Source: Prinia subflava (taxonomy: Eukaryota > Chordata > Aves > Passeriformes > Cisticolidae). From it: a stretch of 64,000 nt of DNA. Below are positions 9,831 to 22,866 of the stretch, piece by piece. The stretch covers positions 10,294,735 to 10,358,734 of the forward strand of contig NC_086253.1 in NCBI RefSeq assembly GCF_021018805.1, read 5' to 3'. The translations under genes were made by a program, and so were the position numbers. The notes beneath the pieces are model-generated. The model was not told the origin of the DNA. It searched no databases and saw only the letters and a list, made by a program, of their open reading frames with translations. How positions within the stretch are numbered: position 1 is the first letter of the stretch; each line of letters opens with the position of its first letter.

Positions 9831-12800
9831 CGAATCCGTTACATGTGAGCGCTTGCACCTCTGTGAGTGCAGGGGCAGAAAGCCGGCAGCCGCTCTGCCT
9901 CCCCTCATGCTTGTCTTTATGTCAGTGTTAACAAGGGCATTTGTCGCCACTGCCACCGAAGGGCAATCGAAGTCTGGCCTCTCTTAGTTCGGTCTGTGTT
10001 GCAATGTTAAATACGCTCTTGGACACGGAAAACTCCTTGCAGGTCGGAGCAGAGACACAAGTAGCTGAACATAGTCCTTGTAGCCACTTGTTCTGCATGG
10101 CAGCATGGCACATTGTAGAGACACTGTCCTACTGCCAAAGGGGATATACCGGGCTCTCCACCGTCATTGGCCTCAGCAAAAGATTTGGCAGCTTCTCTGT
10201 AATAGTAGTTGGAAGTGTTGCCAAAGTCCTAATATTTGAGGTTTGGGGTTTTAAAATCTATTATTAATCACAATGTATTCAGTAAGACTGTCAGGTGGAA
10301 GAGAGCATCTGTCGAGCTCTGTCAACTAGTCACCTCCACAGTCTTCATAACATGCAGAGTAAATCCTCCCCATGAATGCCATCTTTATCAACAAAATACT
10401 CACTTTTGCTCTAAGGTAATCACAGCTTTTACTAGACCTAATTTTCAAATTAATTCTTCCAAGTATGGTTTGAGCTGGCTTTCAAAAAAGTTAAGCTGAC
10501 TTCAGTAAAAGGACCTCTGGCATAGCTCACCCAGAGAATATACCAAACTTTGGAAGTCTTACTTGCTGCATGTGACACACCCAACCTTGATTTCTGCCTG
10601 CAGTTCCCTCTTTTTCACACAAGGGATAAAGCTCATGTAGTCCTGCAAGGTACTATCCCAGGTCTTCTAATGGGATCCTGTGAACTGTCTTTAAGCAGGC
10701 ACAATTTACTGAGCTGTATCATTTTTAGGGTTGAAATCACCATACTGTGTTCTAATTAAGGACCTCTTGTATGCAGTAGGCAGCAGCCAGAATCCCCTGC
10801 TACAGTTAGTGACTTAGTGTTTTGTTGTTCCCTCTGTTATAGGGGCAGAGTTGGTCCAAACCTGGATTTTCCAAGCAGCAGCAGTCTCACTTGTGACAAA
10901 CAAAAAAGGTATACATCATAGCTAAAGATCTGGCATGCCTTGTGATAAGAAACTGTAAGATTTTGCTGTAGTACACATTTTGAAAAGGTAACGTCTACCT
11001 AAATGACTTTATAGTGCAATATCTAAAATACTAAAAATGTCAATGTTTTGATGTAAGCTTGCCCTTTAAGGAAACAGACCAATAAAAGTGAAAAGTGTTT
11101 GGCCTGAAACATGGATCAGAAGGAAACAAGAGCACCGTGTGTAGGTAAGGTGAATATTTGTGTTATTTACGATGACAGTTACAAGGAAGAGATTGGGAAA
11201 AATGTTTCAAAGTAGTAAATACAAAATAGTCTGTGAGGTACTGCTGCTACTGGTGTTGGACTACAGCCTATTTCATAGTTCTGTTGGATTCATATTGTTA
11301 TCTCTGTAGTCACACTTGGAGACATAAAACAATATAAAAAACAGAGTGAATATCAGCAGGTAAATACAGCCACCTTAACTGGAGAGAGTTTGGCATATAG
11401 GATGAGTGTAAGGAGTTTCACAGAACCTTTCAGAATTAGCTTATCAGTCAGCATCTTGTTCATTTAGGATTAAAAAAGAATAAATCTGAAAGGCTTTTTC
11501 TGCTAACTGATGTCTTGTAGTCAAAATATAACAGATGAAATTATTTCTCTCGGATAAGCATAGGTATAGCATGGCATACTTTCCCCCCAAAGAACTCATT
11601 ATTCCAAAAAAGAGAGTGATGCAGAGACTAAACTTAGGAGTAAAAATGAAACTCACAACAAGTGTTGGGTGTGTTCCTCTTGGGAACAGTGAGTAAAGTT
11701 TCTTGGCTCATAGATGCTTGTTGAACACCTTTCACTAGAATTTGAATTTATTCCGAATTCAAATGTGGCACTAAAAAGCTGTTTAAATGATAACTCATTC
11801 AGTAACAGTTCTCCATGAGTTGGAGAAGTGTCCATTTCATGGGTTCTGAATCACCTCTGTCTGGTGGAAATGATGCTTTACTGCAGAGCTGGAAGGGAAG
11901 GGAGGTGCCTCAAGACAAATCCAAAGCAATGCAGCAAATGTTACTGGTGACTCAGTGGGTCTCTGTGTTCTCTCTTGAGGCCCAAATTGTGTTTTTGCAA
12001 GTCCCAAAAGACAGCAGAGCATGCAGTCACTATGTCCTTAATAGAATATCAAGTTAGCTCCAAAATTCACCTACTGCATTCTGAACTCTCCTCTTTTCTT
12101 TCTCACAACAGGAAAGCAGTTCTTGTTGCCTTTTTATGAAGTTAGTTGTCCTTTTGTGCTTGCTTGTTTACATCTCCTGGCACACACGTAGGGCAGGTCC
12201 CTGGCTGTTCCCACTTGTGCCTGGCAGCATGTGTCATTGGGCTCTCCTGTGCTGTGCTGGCCACATAGCCACGACAGAGCAATAGGGTGGCACAGGACAT
12301 CACACAGAATTAAAAGTTAAATGATGCTTTAGTGCTGTTCTGGGGATGTAGATGCTGCTGATAAGGGAAGTGCCATTTAAATGATATCTAAATCTAAATT
12401 TATGAGCCCATAACCATTAAAATGCATACTTAACTGCTTGAGTAGAAAAATATTTTCCACTCTGTCTTGTCCCAATCCATACTGGGTAATTGTGGGCCAT
12501 CTCTTTAAATCTCCATATGTCTCTTAGTTAAAGTCACAAAGCATTCCAGTTCACACACAGTCCTAAATCCTATCATTCTAATTCATTTTGGTGTATTCAC
12601 AAGACTTTTAAGTTTCTTTGGAGTGAATTTCTATGTAACTCAAATTTCTTGATGTTTCTTTAGTGTGGTTAAAGATCAGAAACACTCACTGCTGTTATAA
12701 CCTAACTCTACAAATTGTGTAAGTTAAAGACCCTCTGACCTTGCCGTTGAGATCTTTAAATTAGGAGCACATGTTTAATATTCATCCTCAGTTCCTCGTA

Positions 12801-15479
12801 GGAGTATTTTGAAAAGAAATCCAAAGCCTACTTTAAACTGGAGTAATAAACGCTGTTTATTTATCAGATTGTCTGCATCTCATTTCCTGAACTAAACAGC
12901 AAAAGTCTGTTTGCACTCCTGACTTTGCAAGTCTCACAAGCTGATCCAAGAGAACATCTGTCAATTTGTTTTCAAGACGGGACACTGAAGAAGAAAAGAA
13001 GAGGTGGGAGGAGAAATAATGCTTTCACAAACACATCAGTTCAAACAAAGTGAGAACTTTCTCAGCTGTCTTCATAAGCCAGGCAAGCTGTGCCCTAGAA
13101 ATATGCTTTTAAGGAAAATTTATTTTTCTTTCCTCCATCCCCTAATAGTAGTTGAAAAGCAGAGGTCATTTTTCTTTTTGTGTTCTACCTGAAACTGATG
13201 CCAATCTTTGGAAATGTTAATGAATCCAAAAATCTATTCAAGAAACACTGAAAGTATACTGAAAGCAAGATAAAAAATCCAGAGCTTTTTCTCCTCTGAC
13301 ATGTATTCAGTTATTCTGAACTCATTGCACTTGGTGCAGGAGAAAAAAGGTAGGCTTTTGGCACAGAGACAGGATGATCTGAAGGAAATGCCACAGCCTG
13401 CTCTGTTCTTCACTCCCTCTCCAGCCAAAGAACAGTTTGTGTTAGTATGTTTAAGGAGAGGAAATTGAGACTGTTAATAACAGACCTGGCCTAGAAATCA
13501 TAAGCTATAAATTTTGCCACAGTCTTAACAGACTTTTTTGTAGCTGTGGAAGGGGGAATTGTATCTCAGACTTTATTGTTAAGTTATTCTGCAGTCAAAG
13601 GATAAGTGTATTTTTGAGCAGGTGTTTGGGAACAAAATAAATGGGATTTTTTAATTGGAGAATACTGATTCATAAAAATGAAAGGTGTCCAGAGGAACAA
13701 AACGAGGCAGCTTGTGTTTTGAAGAGCTGTTTGATGTGTGGGGGTGTTTATAAAGAGACAAGTGTAGGTCAAAATATGTGTTCGAGGAGGGAAGAATGGA
13801 GGAGGAAAGAAGGATAGAAAAGACCCCTTTGTTTTTCTCCTTCATGAAATCCACGTTCCAAAATTTCAGGCTTTTTTCCTGAGCTATAGGAGAAAATTTC
13901 AATTCTCTGATCTTTCTGGTCAAGAACAGGGACTTGGCTTTGGTGTTGTGGTGTTGCCAGTCAATATCCTATCTACACTGGAAAATTCAGCTTTCTTAAT
14001 TAGTTTTAGAAAGTTTTGGGTTTTCGCAGAAGCAAAAAGACAGGAAATATCAAACCCACCTAGGAGTGCAGGTGTCCTGCTTTGCAGCCCCCTCTCCTTG
14101 CTGCACTGTGCAGGCTCAGGTGGCTGCTGAGGGGAGGGAGGGGCCCGGCAGACCCAAGGCAGAGTCACTGCTCAGCAGAATACCAAAGGTTGTAGTTCTC
14201 TAAAAATACTGATCTGTTGATCCTTATCTCCTGCTGGCCTCCAAAGTGAGAGTGGTGACACCAGTACTATTGGTTCCTTATGTGAAGGGCCATCTGAGGG
14301 AAAGAGGAATCTCCTTCAAGTCAAACTTTTGTGAGTTCTTCAGACAAGACGTTGCCAGGCCCACACTGAATCTTCCCTAGCTCATAGATTTGTGTGTGTG
14401 ATTTGAATTTGTGGAACCAGCAGTCACATGGAAATGGTTGTGAGTCATAGAAACTCCTCATTCTTGTCATAAATGGCTACTGTGAATTGAAGGAAAACAC
14501 AAACATAAATGGGAATTCGCTTCTTGCTGCTCCATGCACTGCTTTGCTGTTGAACAACTGCCTGGAACTTCAAATAACTTAATCCCAGCTGATGTATCCC
14601 TGTGAATACTCATGTCCTGCAACATCCTGCTCATCAAAAAGGATACAGTGCACTAAAGGGGACTTAATTTCTGAGGAATGAGGTAAAGGAGTCACGTTAA
14701 GAGTTTTTCTATTTGGCTGGGCCAATGTGTTTCACCTTAGGATGGTCTTAATGAAATGCCAGAATCAACCTGGAAGAGTAGTTCACAGTACAGTGAAAAT
14801 AAAATTAGCTTATGAGCCTTCAGAAGACCGTAAAGTAATAAATGTTAAGAAAGATATTAAGATTAAGAACATACCTTGCCTCACAAGCCTAATTTCATCT
14901 ACAATAGAATAGTAGGTATTGTAGATCTGTGGGTGTCATATAATGTCACTGTGTAAAAGCTGTGGGTGTCACATAATTTCATACTTGTGTTACTAATATC
15001 TTTTATAATAGTTTTGTAAGCAAACAGTGAAATTAACACCTGGGTAAAACTTCACAATTCCACTTCTTGGAATTCTGCTGTCCAAATAGGCATCAGTCCT
15101 TCAAAGTCCATCCCAAGTTATGTTGTATGTTTCTGTAGGAACATGTCTTGAGCCCAGCACTGTTATGGTTCCTTCAGCTGAGTGCAAGACAAAAGAAGAG
15201 AAAAAATGAAATTTACAATTATTTATTTAAATGCAGAAATGTTTCTGGTAAATAAGATGGGATTCAATAAGAGCAACTTCAGAGTGCTACATTTTGTAAT
15301 GAGCAATACAGCAGTGAAACAGAGACTGACTGGCTCCATACAGTTCCCCATGTGAGTTTGCAGGCTTGTGAGACACCCCACCACCTCACCTCTCCTGATT
15401 CCTCACTGCTGGTAAGGTCTCAGGTAGAATTCAGTGCCTAGATTTGGATTTGCTGCTTAAAAAGTAGTACATGAATCAG
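9831..15479. other. Intergenic DNA between SH3TC1 and HTRA3, no gene seen
   Basis: This is AT-rich unique sequence upstream of HTRA3. Open frames are short and lack splice context or recognisable domains. A near-identical 22-base pair of direct repeats (14927-14948 and 14960-14981, containing CTGTGGGTGTCA) is the only local repeat noticed. The region could hold HTRA3 enhancers, but nothing in the sequence proves it. Confidence 0.6.
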
Positions 15480-15940
15480 TTGGAGAAAATCCACAGGAGT
15501 GTAAAATCATTAAAGGTTTAGAAATATGACTTAAAGGTAAGGTTTAAAGACCTGAAATTGTTTAGCCCAGGACGAGAGAAGACAGAAAAGGGACATGGTA
15601 AAAGTATTCAAATATGTAAAAGGTTGCTGAAAGAGAATAACCATCTGTTATTTGTGTTCACTGGGGTAGCTCAAGAGGAAAAAGACTCAAAATGCTGCTA
15701 GGGAATTTTAGGACTAGTACTACAAAGATGGTCTTCAGTGCAAAGTGTGTTTTTAAATATAAAGATAGCAAAGGACTGGAACTGAGTTGTGGACAGTATG
15801 TGGAACCTCTGTGTTTAAAGACCTTGTTTATAAGAAAGCTTATATAGTTATTGTTCAGAAATTACTCTAGAAAGAACAGATCCTGTCTTGGATAGGTAGG
15901 ATCTTGAACTCCCTTCCTACTTTATTTCTGCTTGTGTCAC
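15480..15940 (+). mobile_element. Ancient CR1 LINE 3' fragment
   Basis: In sense orientation it carries the eroded CR1 landmarks 'tagcccaggacgagagaag', 'tattcaaatatgtaaaaggt', 'aagaggaaaaagactcaaaatgctg', 'atgtggaacctctgtgtttaaagacc' and a final 'ggatcttgaactcccttcc'. The spacing follows the old CR1 3' end. Divergence is high and no octamer tail is intact. Confidence 0.65.
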
Positions 15941-18900
15941 CATAATGCAGACTACTGGCCTGATTAAAGGGTATATGATTAGATAGCAGAAGTCCTTAAA
16001 TGAGTCCAGGAAGCCCACTGACATTTTCAAGATAAAAGAAAGAAAGAGACAGATTGGAATTAGAGATGAAGGAGGATTCTGCTAAGACTGTTGCAGACCA
16101 GGAGTTGCAGTAGTGTGATAAAACCACAAGACAAAACCCAAAGAGAAATACAGTGAGACTGAAAGTGAAGATGGTTGTACAGCTAGAGTCTGAGGTCTAG
16201 GGATGATCAGAGGATAAAGTGCTGAGGGTGGGGGGATCAAAGAGAAATATATAACAGATGAGAGGGTGGGGAAAAGAGAAACATTTCCTCCAGATGGCAT
16301 GTATTATCTCCTGGAAGGATTGGCAAGATTAGAGAATCTTGCCAAGAGGAGGATATACCATAAATAGAGCTATACCAACTGTATTATATTCTATTCAGCA
16401 AGTAAGAAAAGACTTCTTGTAAATTAGTTACTCTTTTAGAAATGCAGATTCTGTGTATTAACCCAACTTTCTCCCTTTATACTATTATTATTAGCATCAC
16501 TCTGTGTTCAGTATATAACTCTACACAATTTCTAAAACAACTCTGCATAATTTCTAAAACATCCCAAAATCAACCTTCTTCTGTTTTCCATCTCTTCCCT
16601 AATTTTTTTTTTTCTTGATACCATCCCATTTTATGTGACTGGTTTTTTTCCTTGTTGGCAGAGTAACAAGGTTCAGGGGCCTGCAGATTTTATGAATCTT
16701 TTTATAGTGGTTTGGCTTTGTGGAAGGATGGTGTGGATGTCACTGGATATCAGCCAGTCTTTCTGTGAGAGGGTCTGCAGAGTGGGTGCCAAGAGGGGTG
16801 GGGATTGGAAGACTGGAACAGAATTATAGAATTAATTAGAGAAACAAATATAGAATTAGTTGTAGAAATCAAAAGTTTAAATTTATGAAGAAACCTTTAT
16901 TTAATTCATGAAAGGATAATTTTTCAATTTAATTTGGAAAGGGTTAAGGGATTTACCATAAAAATGGTGCTTGCCTAGAATATATGATGCTTTTCTCATC
17001 TAATTTTTCTAATTAAACGATCAGTCCAAAGGAAGATTGCTGAAGAAAGGTGGGTCTGGGAGTCTTTCCAACCTCAAGTTTTGTAACTCCTGAGCTTTTT
17101 CCTAGTTATGAATTTAAATCTGTATTTGGGGGATGTGTGTTTATAGTCTTCATTTTATAAGCCTCAGAGTTGTTTTTGAGCTTCCCTCTGTGAAATGAGA
17201 ACTGGAAAATTGTTTTATTATGGAATGGAAAGTCTCAAATCACTGCAGTAGTTAATGTTTGAAGAAAAATACCACAAATTTCAAGATTTGCCATAAAATT
17301 ATAAGAGTTGGAAATTTTGGGCTAAGTCAGAGGCCTAAAACTTGAAGGTAAGTAGAACTACTTCTGAGGAATTAAAGAAAAAGCAAGAGAAGCACAATGA
17401 GCAAAATGATAAAGCAGCCTCAGTTTTCCCTGTGAAGATGGAATGATGGCAGAAGAGAGGAGCTAGAGAGCTCAAAAGCCAGGATAGGGAGGTTGATAGG
17501 ATGAGGGCAACCATAAAGAGGAGAACAGGGAACAAGTGTGGAGAAGATAAGGTCAGTCCAAAGGGCCAGTGTCCTCTCATTTATGGTGACTTAGAACAGG
17601 TCCTTGGAAAAAAGTAAAGGAAGTGACACTTTCCATGGTAAATATTGCTGCTGATTTGGAAGCAGCAGTTTTCCCACAACCTGCCATTACTGTTTTAAGC
17701 TCTCAGCCCAGCCACGTGACAGAACAGCTTTGAGTGAAAGGGCTGATGGCAGAATGTTTGCTACCCCTTCCCACCCAAGCTAGGGGAATTTTTATTAGCT
17801 CAACCCCGTGAAATAATTGGCCAGAGCAAGTTAAGAAGACAGGTGTGACTGTTGGTCCGAGATGTTTGCCACAGGGCTGCGTTTGCTTACCCTGGCACGT
17901 TTTGTGTGATGTCAGCACACAAAGAATGTTTCTGCAGATAAAGCAAACAGCAAATGATTTCACGAGCCTGTTTGGGACAGATGTGTGCAGTGCGAAGAAA
18001 CATTGTAGCACAAACTGTAGTACTCCTCAAGATCGTGTTGTTCTAGCTCATTAATCACTTTTCTCTGGTTTGTCTCCATGGATGACTATCTGTGAAAACT
18101 CACCAGTGCTCACGACAAGGCTCTCTGCTTGCCACCCCTCCACATAGAGGCCTGTTGAAATTCTGTGTATCGTTATCAAGGCCCCACTGAAAGACAGATG
18201 GGAGCTGTAACTCTTTCACGTCTGCTCCACACTCCTCTTCCATTTGCGGCCAAGAGCTGCCCTGTATAGGAAATCTCCCTCAATGTTTCATGCTGAAAAA
18301 ATAATGGGTTTAATCAGTATTCTCGCCCAATTCTTTTATCAGTGTGTTTTATCCAAATAAATTAAAACCATTATGGCTTTTTTTGGTGATGAATAGGTAA
18401 AAGAAGAATAAATAATAGGCACTTTAAATTAGAGGAATTTGCATAATGAAATTACTGAATCATATTGCTACAGTGAAATTGGAGCATAAAATGTGTTTGG
18501 AAACATGAGCGTTTTAAGGTTTTTTTTTTTTTTTTCATATAAGGGAGGAAAAAGAGGAGATGCTTGTCTTCTCTCCACTCCAAAAAACCCAAGGGGATGT
18601 ATATTTACTGCTATCCCCAGGACTTCTGTGTGCTCCTGGCCTGGTCTTTGGAAAATTTTACTAGTCAAGGAGTCATGCATGCCTGTTTCCTCATCCTTTA
18701 CTTGTCATGGAGCAGCTGCATTTCAGAGTTGTTAGGAAAGAGCAGTGGCTACATATGGAAGAGAACAAGATGAATATATCAGTATTTGCAGTTGAGATTA
18801 AATCTGAGAATGAACAACTAGTGTGATGTTCATTGTTGCATGGGAGAACAGAGATTCAAAAATTCCCTCTCTATTGGTGCACAGACTCATAAAGCCTTTC

Positions 18901-21900
18901 CACAGACAAATCTTTTAACATTGGACATTTTGGGCAGGTTGAGCTGCAAGGACTGTTCTTCTATGGTTCTTCCAGTTTCTTGGTGTTCAGGAACAGCAGC
19001 CACTCAGGTGCCAAATGGAATGCACTTTCCTCTACTGGACTGCCATTCAGTCAGGTCAAAGACCCTCAGAGTTCCAGTCCCACTCTCCCCAGCCCTTCCT
19101 TCCATCCTTAAAGAAGGAAGAAGGCACTGCACTCTTAGTAGGATTAGGATGACCTTCAGTTTTCCGAGGCAGTAGATGAGGTGTTTGGTGTCACATAGTG
19201 CTACAAAGACATGAGCAACTGAGAGGGGATGGAGTTCCTCACAACCAGGTGGCCGAAAACCCCCCAAACAGGCCAAGTGTGACATTGCCAGGTGGGAGTC
19301 ACTGCAGTGAAAAAAACAGGCCTGAAACAGCTGCTGCACTGAGGCATCTGAGTATAATCTCTGTTGTATATTGGCCTAAATCTTCTCTTCAGAAGATCTG
19401 AAAGAGATTAAGGTTTAGTCATATCTTATTTAGCAGTATAAGGATTGGAGAACTCATCCTGAAAGCAAGGAAAATAATTGTATGCTGTTCTCACCCAGAG
19501 GGTCGGAGGAGCTTCTGGCTCTCCATCTAACCTGTCAATAGCCACTTCCCCAGGTTCTTGAGAGATTGCCTCATCAGAACTACTTTGTTTAATGTTACCT
19601 TTGTCTCTCACCGGGCTTCTTGAAGAATCTCTCTCCTTGTTTCTTCCATTCATCCCCTGCCTCATTCACTCCTCACATTTAAGGGGTGACTCTTATACCA
19701 GATGTCTGATTTGGATGTGATGAACTTCACTGACATCAATTCTATAATTTATCAAGTTGTAGAGGTCCCTTTTCATCCACCAACACCCCCAAATCTTTTC
19801 CCCCAGAGCTGCTCTCAATCCATTCTCCTTCCAATTTGTATCTGGGACTGCAGTCAAGTCTGTCTGTTGTATCCACAGGGTATAACTAAACCAGTGAATT
19901 GTGATGATGGTTGTCCCTACATATCATGCTCGACATTTTGCTTGTTCTTACATAAACCAACATGTTCTTCCTATTGTTTTTCTCCTGTTAAGTGTTCCTC
20001 ATCTTACAATATGTTTCAAAAAAACCTCTTAGATGAAAGCATTTATCATGTTGAAATGTTTTTATCAACAAATAGGAGGTCATCTGGTATCAATATTTAG
20101 TAAATAAGCATGATTTAGCAACACCAAAATGTTTTTTCCCCATTTTTGTAGCTCTCATTTCTTGATGTGCACAAAGTGCCAACAATCTGTTTTTCTACTG
20201 TAGTTAATGTTTTCTTATACAGGCTTTTGGATGGCCGTGGTCTAAAAACATCTGCTCATGGACAGGATCACTTGGGATTTTGGTTGCTTTTTGATTTCCA
20301 GTTCAGTTTTTAGAGTTCAAGTAACTCCCACTCACCTGACACCACCAAAACCAAACCAGAACAAAAGCCCATCTGCTGTGGGTGAATTTCCCAATGCACA
20401 ACTGAGAGCAGATCTAGAAGGGAGCTGAACTTGGACCAAGTCCAACGCAGCTTTTGGTTTGTGAGCTCATTTGAATCCAGAGCACACCAGGAGAAATCCT
20501 GGCACCTAACTGAGTGAGGAATGCAAAACTAGACCCAAAATTTTCTGGACTTGGTTTTACTAGTGTCATATAACCTGTCCAGGACACTGAGGTCAGTGTC
20601 TTTTCCCTTGTGAAATGTTCAATAAGATCTTTGGTTGACCACAGGCCACCAAGAGTCAGGTTTATCTTTCTCAGCAGCACAGGCTCTCTGTGAAGCCCAT
20701 TGGGCACTTGGAAGGAAGACTGCTGTCTTCTGAATCACTACCACCCTTTCACAGCAGCATCCAGCAATCTTCTGAGATCACAGCTGCCATCCAGATTTTA
20801 GCCACTCTGAGCCTGCATTGCTCTACAAAATCTGGAGAGAAGAAAACCTAAGTTTGTGCAGTCTCTGTATTGAAAGAGCCTTACAGTTTCAGAAACCTTT
20901 AAATCAATGGCTGATTAGTAGGTTCTTTACTATGCAGGCAGGCTAAAATTTCCACAATACAACTTCCAGAATACAAATACAGCTTTCAAGATCCAGCTAG
21001 AGAAATCAAACTGAGTTAGCTAGTGAAAACGTAAAATGTATAGGGAACTGAGATGTCATATTAGAAAGTCTATCTCTTCAGTCTGAAAGCTCCCTCTTAG
21101 ATACCTAAGCCTTCACAATGGAACGGTTTTACACAATTTGCAGGAGATATAGAAAGTTATATGATCTGGAGAGCCATTGCAGTTCTCTGAGGAAAGTCCT
21201 TATGGCCCAACCTGGAGGCACTGGCAGAAAAATGAAAACTTCGACTCCTTGCTGGTTATCAAACACAAGACAGAGACTCTTTAACTTTTTTATTGTTGTG
21301 GACTTTGAGTTATAATATGGCAGAATGTTTCAAGACAAGCAGAAAATTTAGTACATTTCATGAATATCATCCACTGAATTCAAGGTGCAATTAATTTCAT
21401 CAAATGCATGTGTCCACTTTTAGATTAGAGAAATAATTCCATGTATTTTACTGATATATTAATTCCATTAATATTAAGATTAGCCTGGATACTTGAGTTA
21501 CATGTAGATATGTCCTTTGCAGCTACTTATGGGTCAATCCAATTGCACATGTATGGATCTATTGCCATCTGAGCTGCATTCTATCTGGCCTGAAAAAAGG
21601 CACTGGCAGAAGAGCATAGCTCTCTCATATACCCCATTTTTCCTGGCAGCCTTGCAAATGTCTTGAATATATTAAATGCTAAAAATCACAATCTGCATTG
21701 ATATTTAGACAGCAGAATTCAGACCTTGAAATTAGGAGAGAGGAATCACATGCATTGTGTCTTGTTTCCTTTGAGAGCTTGAAAAGGATTTAGTTCATCT
21801 TTCACAGAAGCCTTTCCCTTGGTTTAGATGGGAATCAGATAAGCTATGTAAAGTAAAGGTAACAGCTTGGGAGACTGAATAGCCCTCCAAAGTGACACTA

Positions 21901-22675
21901 TCCAGACTCCATTATTTCATTTCAAATAAAAGTGAAGCTGGTCAGAATCAAAACTTATGCTCATCTAATGGCTGTTTTTTATCTCAATACTGTAGAAAGA
22001 TATCTACATCCCTGATAAAACTGGTGAAGTTGATACAAGATATGTTTGCAAGACCCAGATTTTATAATACTGCCGATGTAGTTTGATTCAGCTAGCGAGC
22101 TCCAGAGCTCTGTAGTGGGAATTTGCTTTGTAGTCTCTGTAGTCCCAGTAAAGGCAGAGCAGGTCTGGCAATTGCCCGACAGCTGGGGGTTGAGGCAACG
22201 CAGTCACCACACAGTTACAGTGGAGAAATGCTGTACAGTGCAAAGATATTGCTGTGATGGGTCCTGATGAACATTTGCAGGAATTTCTGTCAGGCACTGA
22301 GCATCCACACTGCTTATCAAAGAAACTGGAGGGGGTTCTAGAGCATTCCTGAAGTGTACTGGACAATCCATTATATCCACTCTCTCACAGCAGTGGAGGT
22401 GTTCCCACTGACTCCGACATCAACAGGAGAGGGACTCAAAGCACACTTCTGCTGCCAGAACTGTCAGAGCAGAAGCTCTTTACAACAAAAACCAGTGCCT
22501 TTACGAGTTGAAATTCAATACATATCATTTTCTTGTTAAAACTTCCTTACACATATAAAGCTTTGCTTCTTGGCTTGCATACAGTTGTCCTGTCCTGATC
22601 AAACTGGATATTGAGCTGCCTGTTCTCTAATAAAGCCCATGACCATCCACACTGTTGGTATCTTTATGCCAAATT
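15941..22675. other. Intergenic DNA, no gene seen
   Basis: This is AT-rich unique sequence. It includes the 22-bp tandem duplication at 16517-16560, a T-run near 18521-18536 and an AT-rich block with homeobox- and octamer-like motifs (18280-18480). Open frames are at most 132 codons, low in complexity or without family resemblance. Confidence 0.6.
16517..16560. repeat. 22-bp tandem duplication (2 mismatches)
   Basis: Two adjacent copies share the pattern AACTCTRCAYAATTTCTAAA plus AC, differing at two positions. Local slippage duplication. Confidence 0.85.
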
Positions 22676-22866
22676 CTTTTGATGAGTTTGTGTCACTAGG
22701 CATTTCATGTACACACAGAGAAAAGTGACCAGCAGGCATCTTAAATTAGTTAATTTATCCTAAATTCATGCAAAAGCTTGAAGAATATGCTTTTACATGG
22801 AGACCAATATCTCTTTTTCCTGTTGTAACTGTTTTTCAAATTTGGCTTCCCTTAGACAGCAGAGAG
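22676..22866 (+). repeat. Left arm of a 191-bp inverted repeat
   Basis: The arm begins CTTTTGATGAGTTTGTGTCA and ends AGACAGCAGAGAG. Its reverse complement recurs at 24796-24986 with the same length, no gaps and 11 mismatches by my count (about 94% identity). Both ends of the similarity are sharp. It does not resemble CR1 or MIR. Confidence 0.92.

Noticed and set aside
8905..9987. 360-codon open frame on the plus strand
   Set aside because: It is antisense to HTRA3 exon 1 within the CpG island. The peptide is Ala/Gly/Arg-rich with no domain, and absence of stops is explained by GC content.
17035..17100. Possible CR1 tail ('gtctttccaacctcaag')
   Set aside because: Only one short landmark is present, with no upstream CR1 sequence and no octamer tail.
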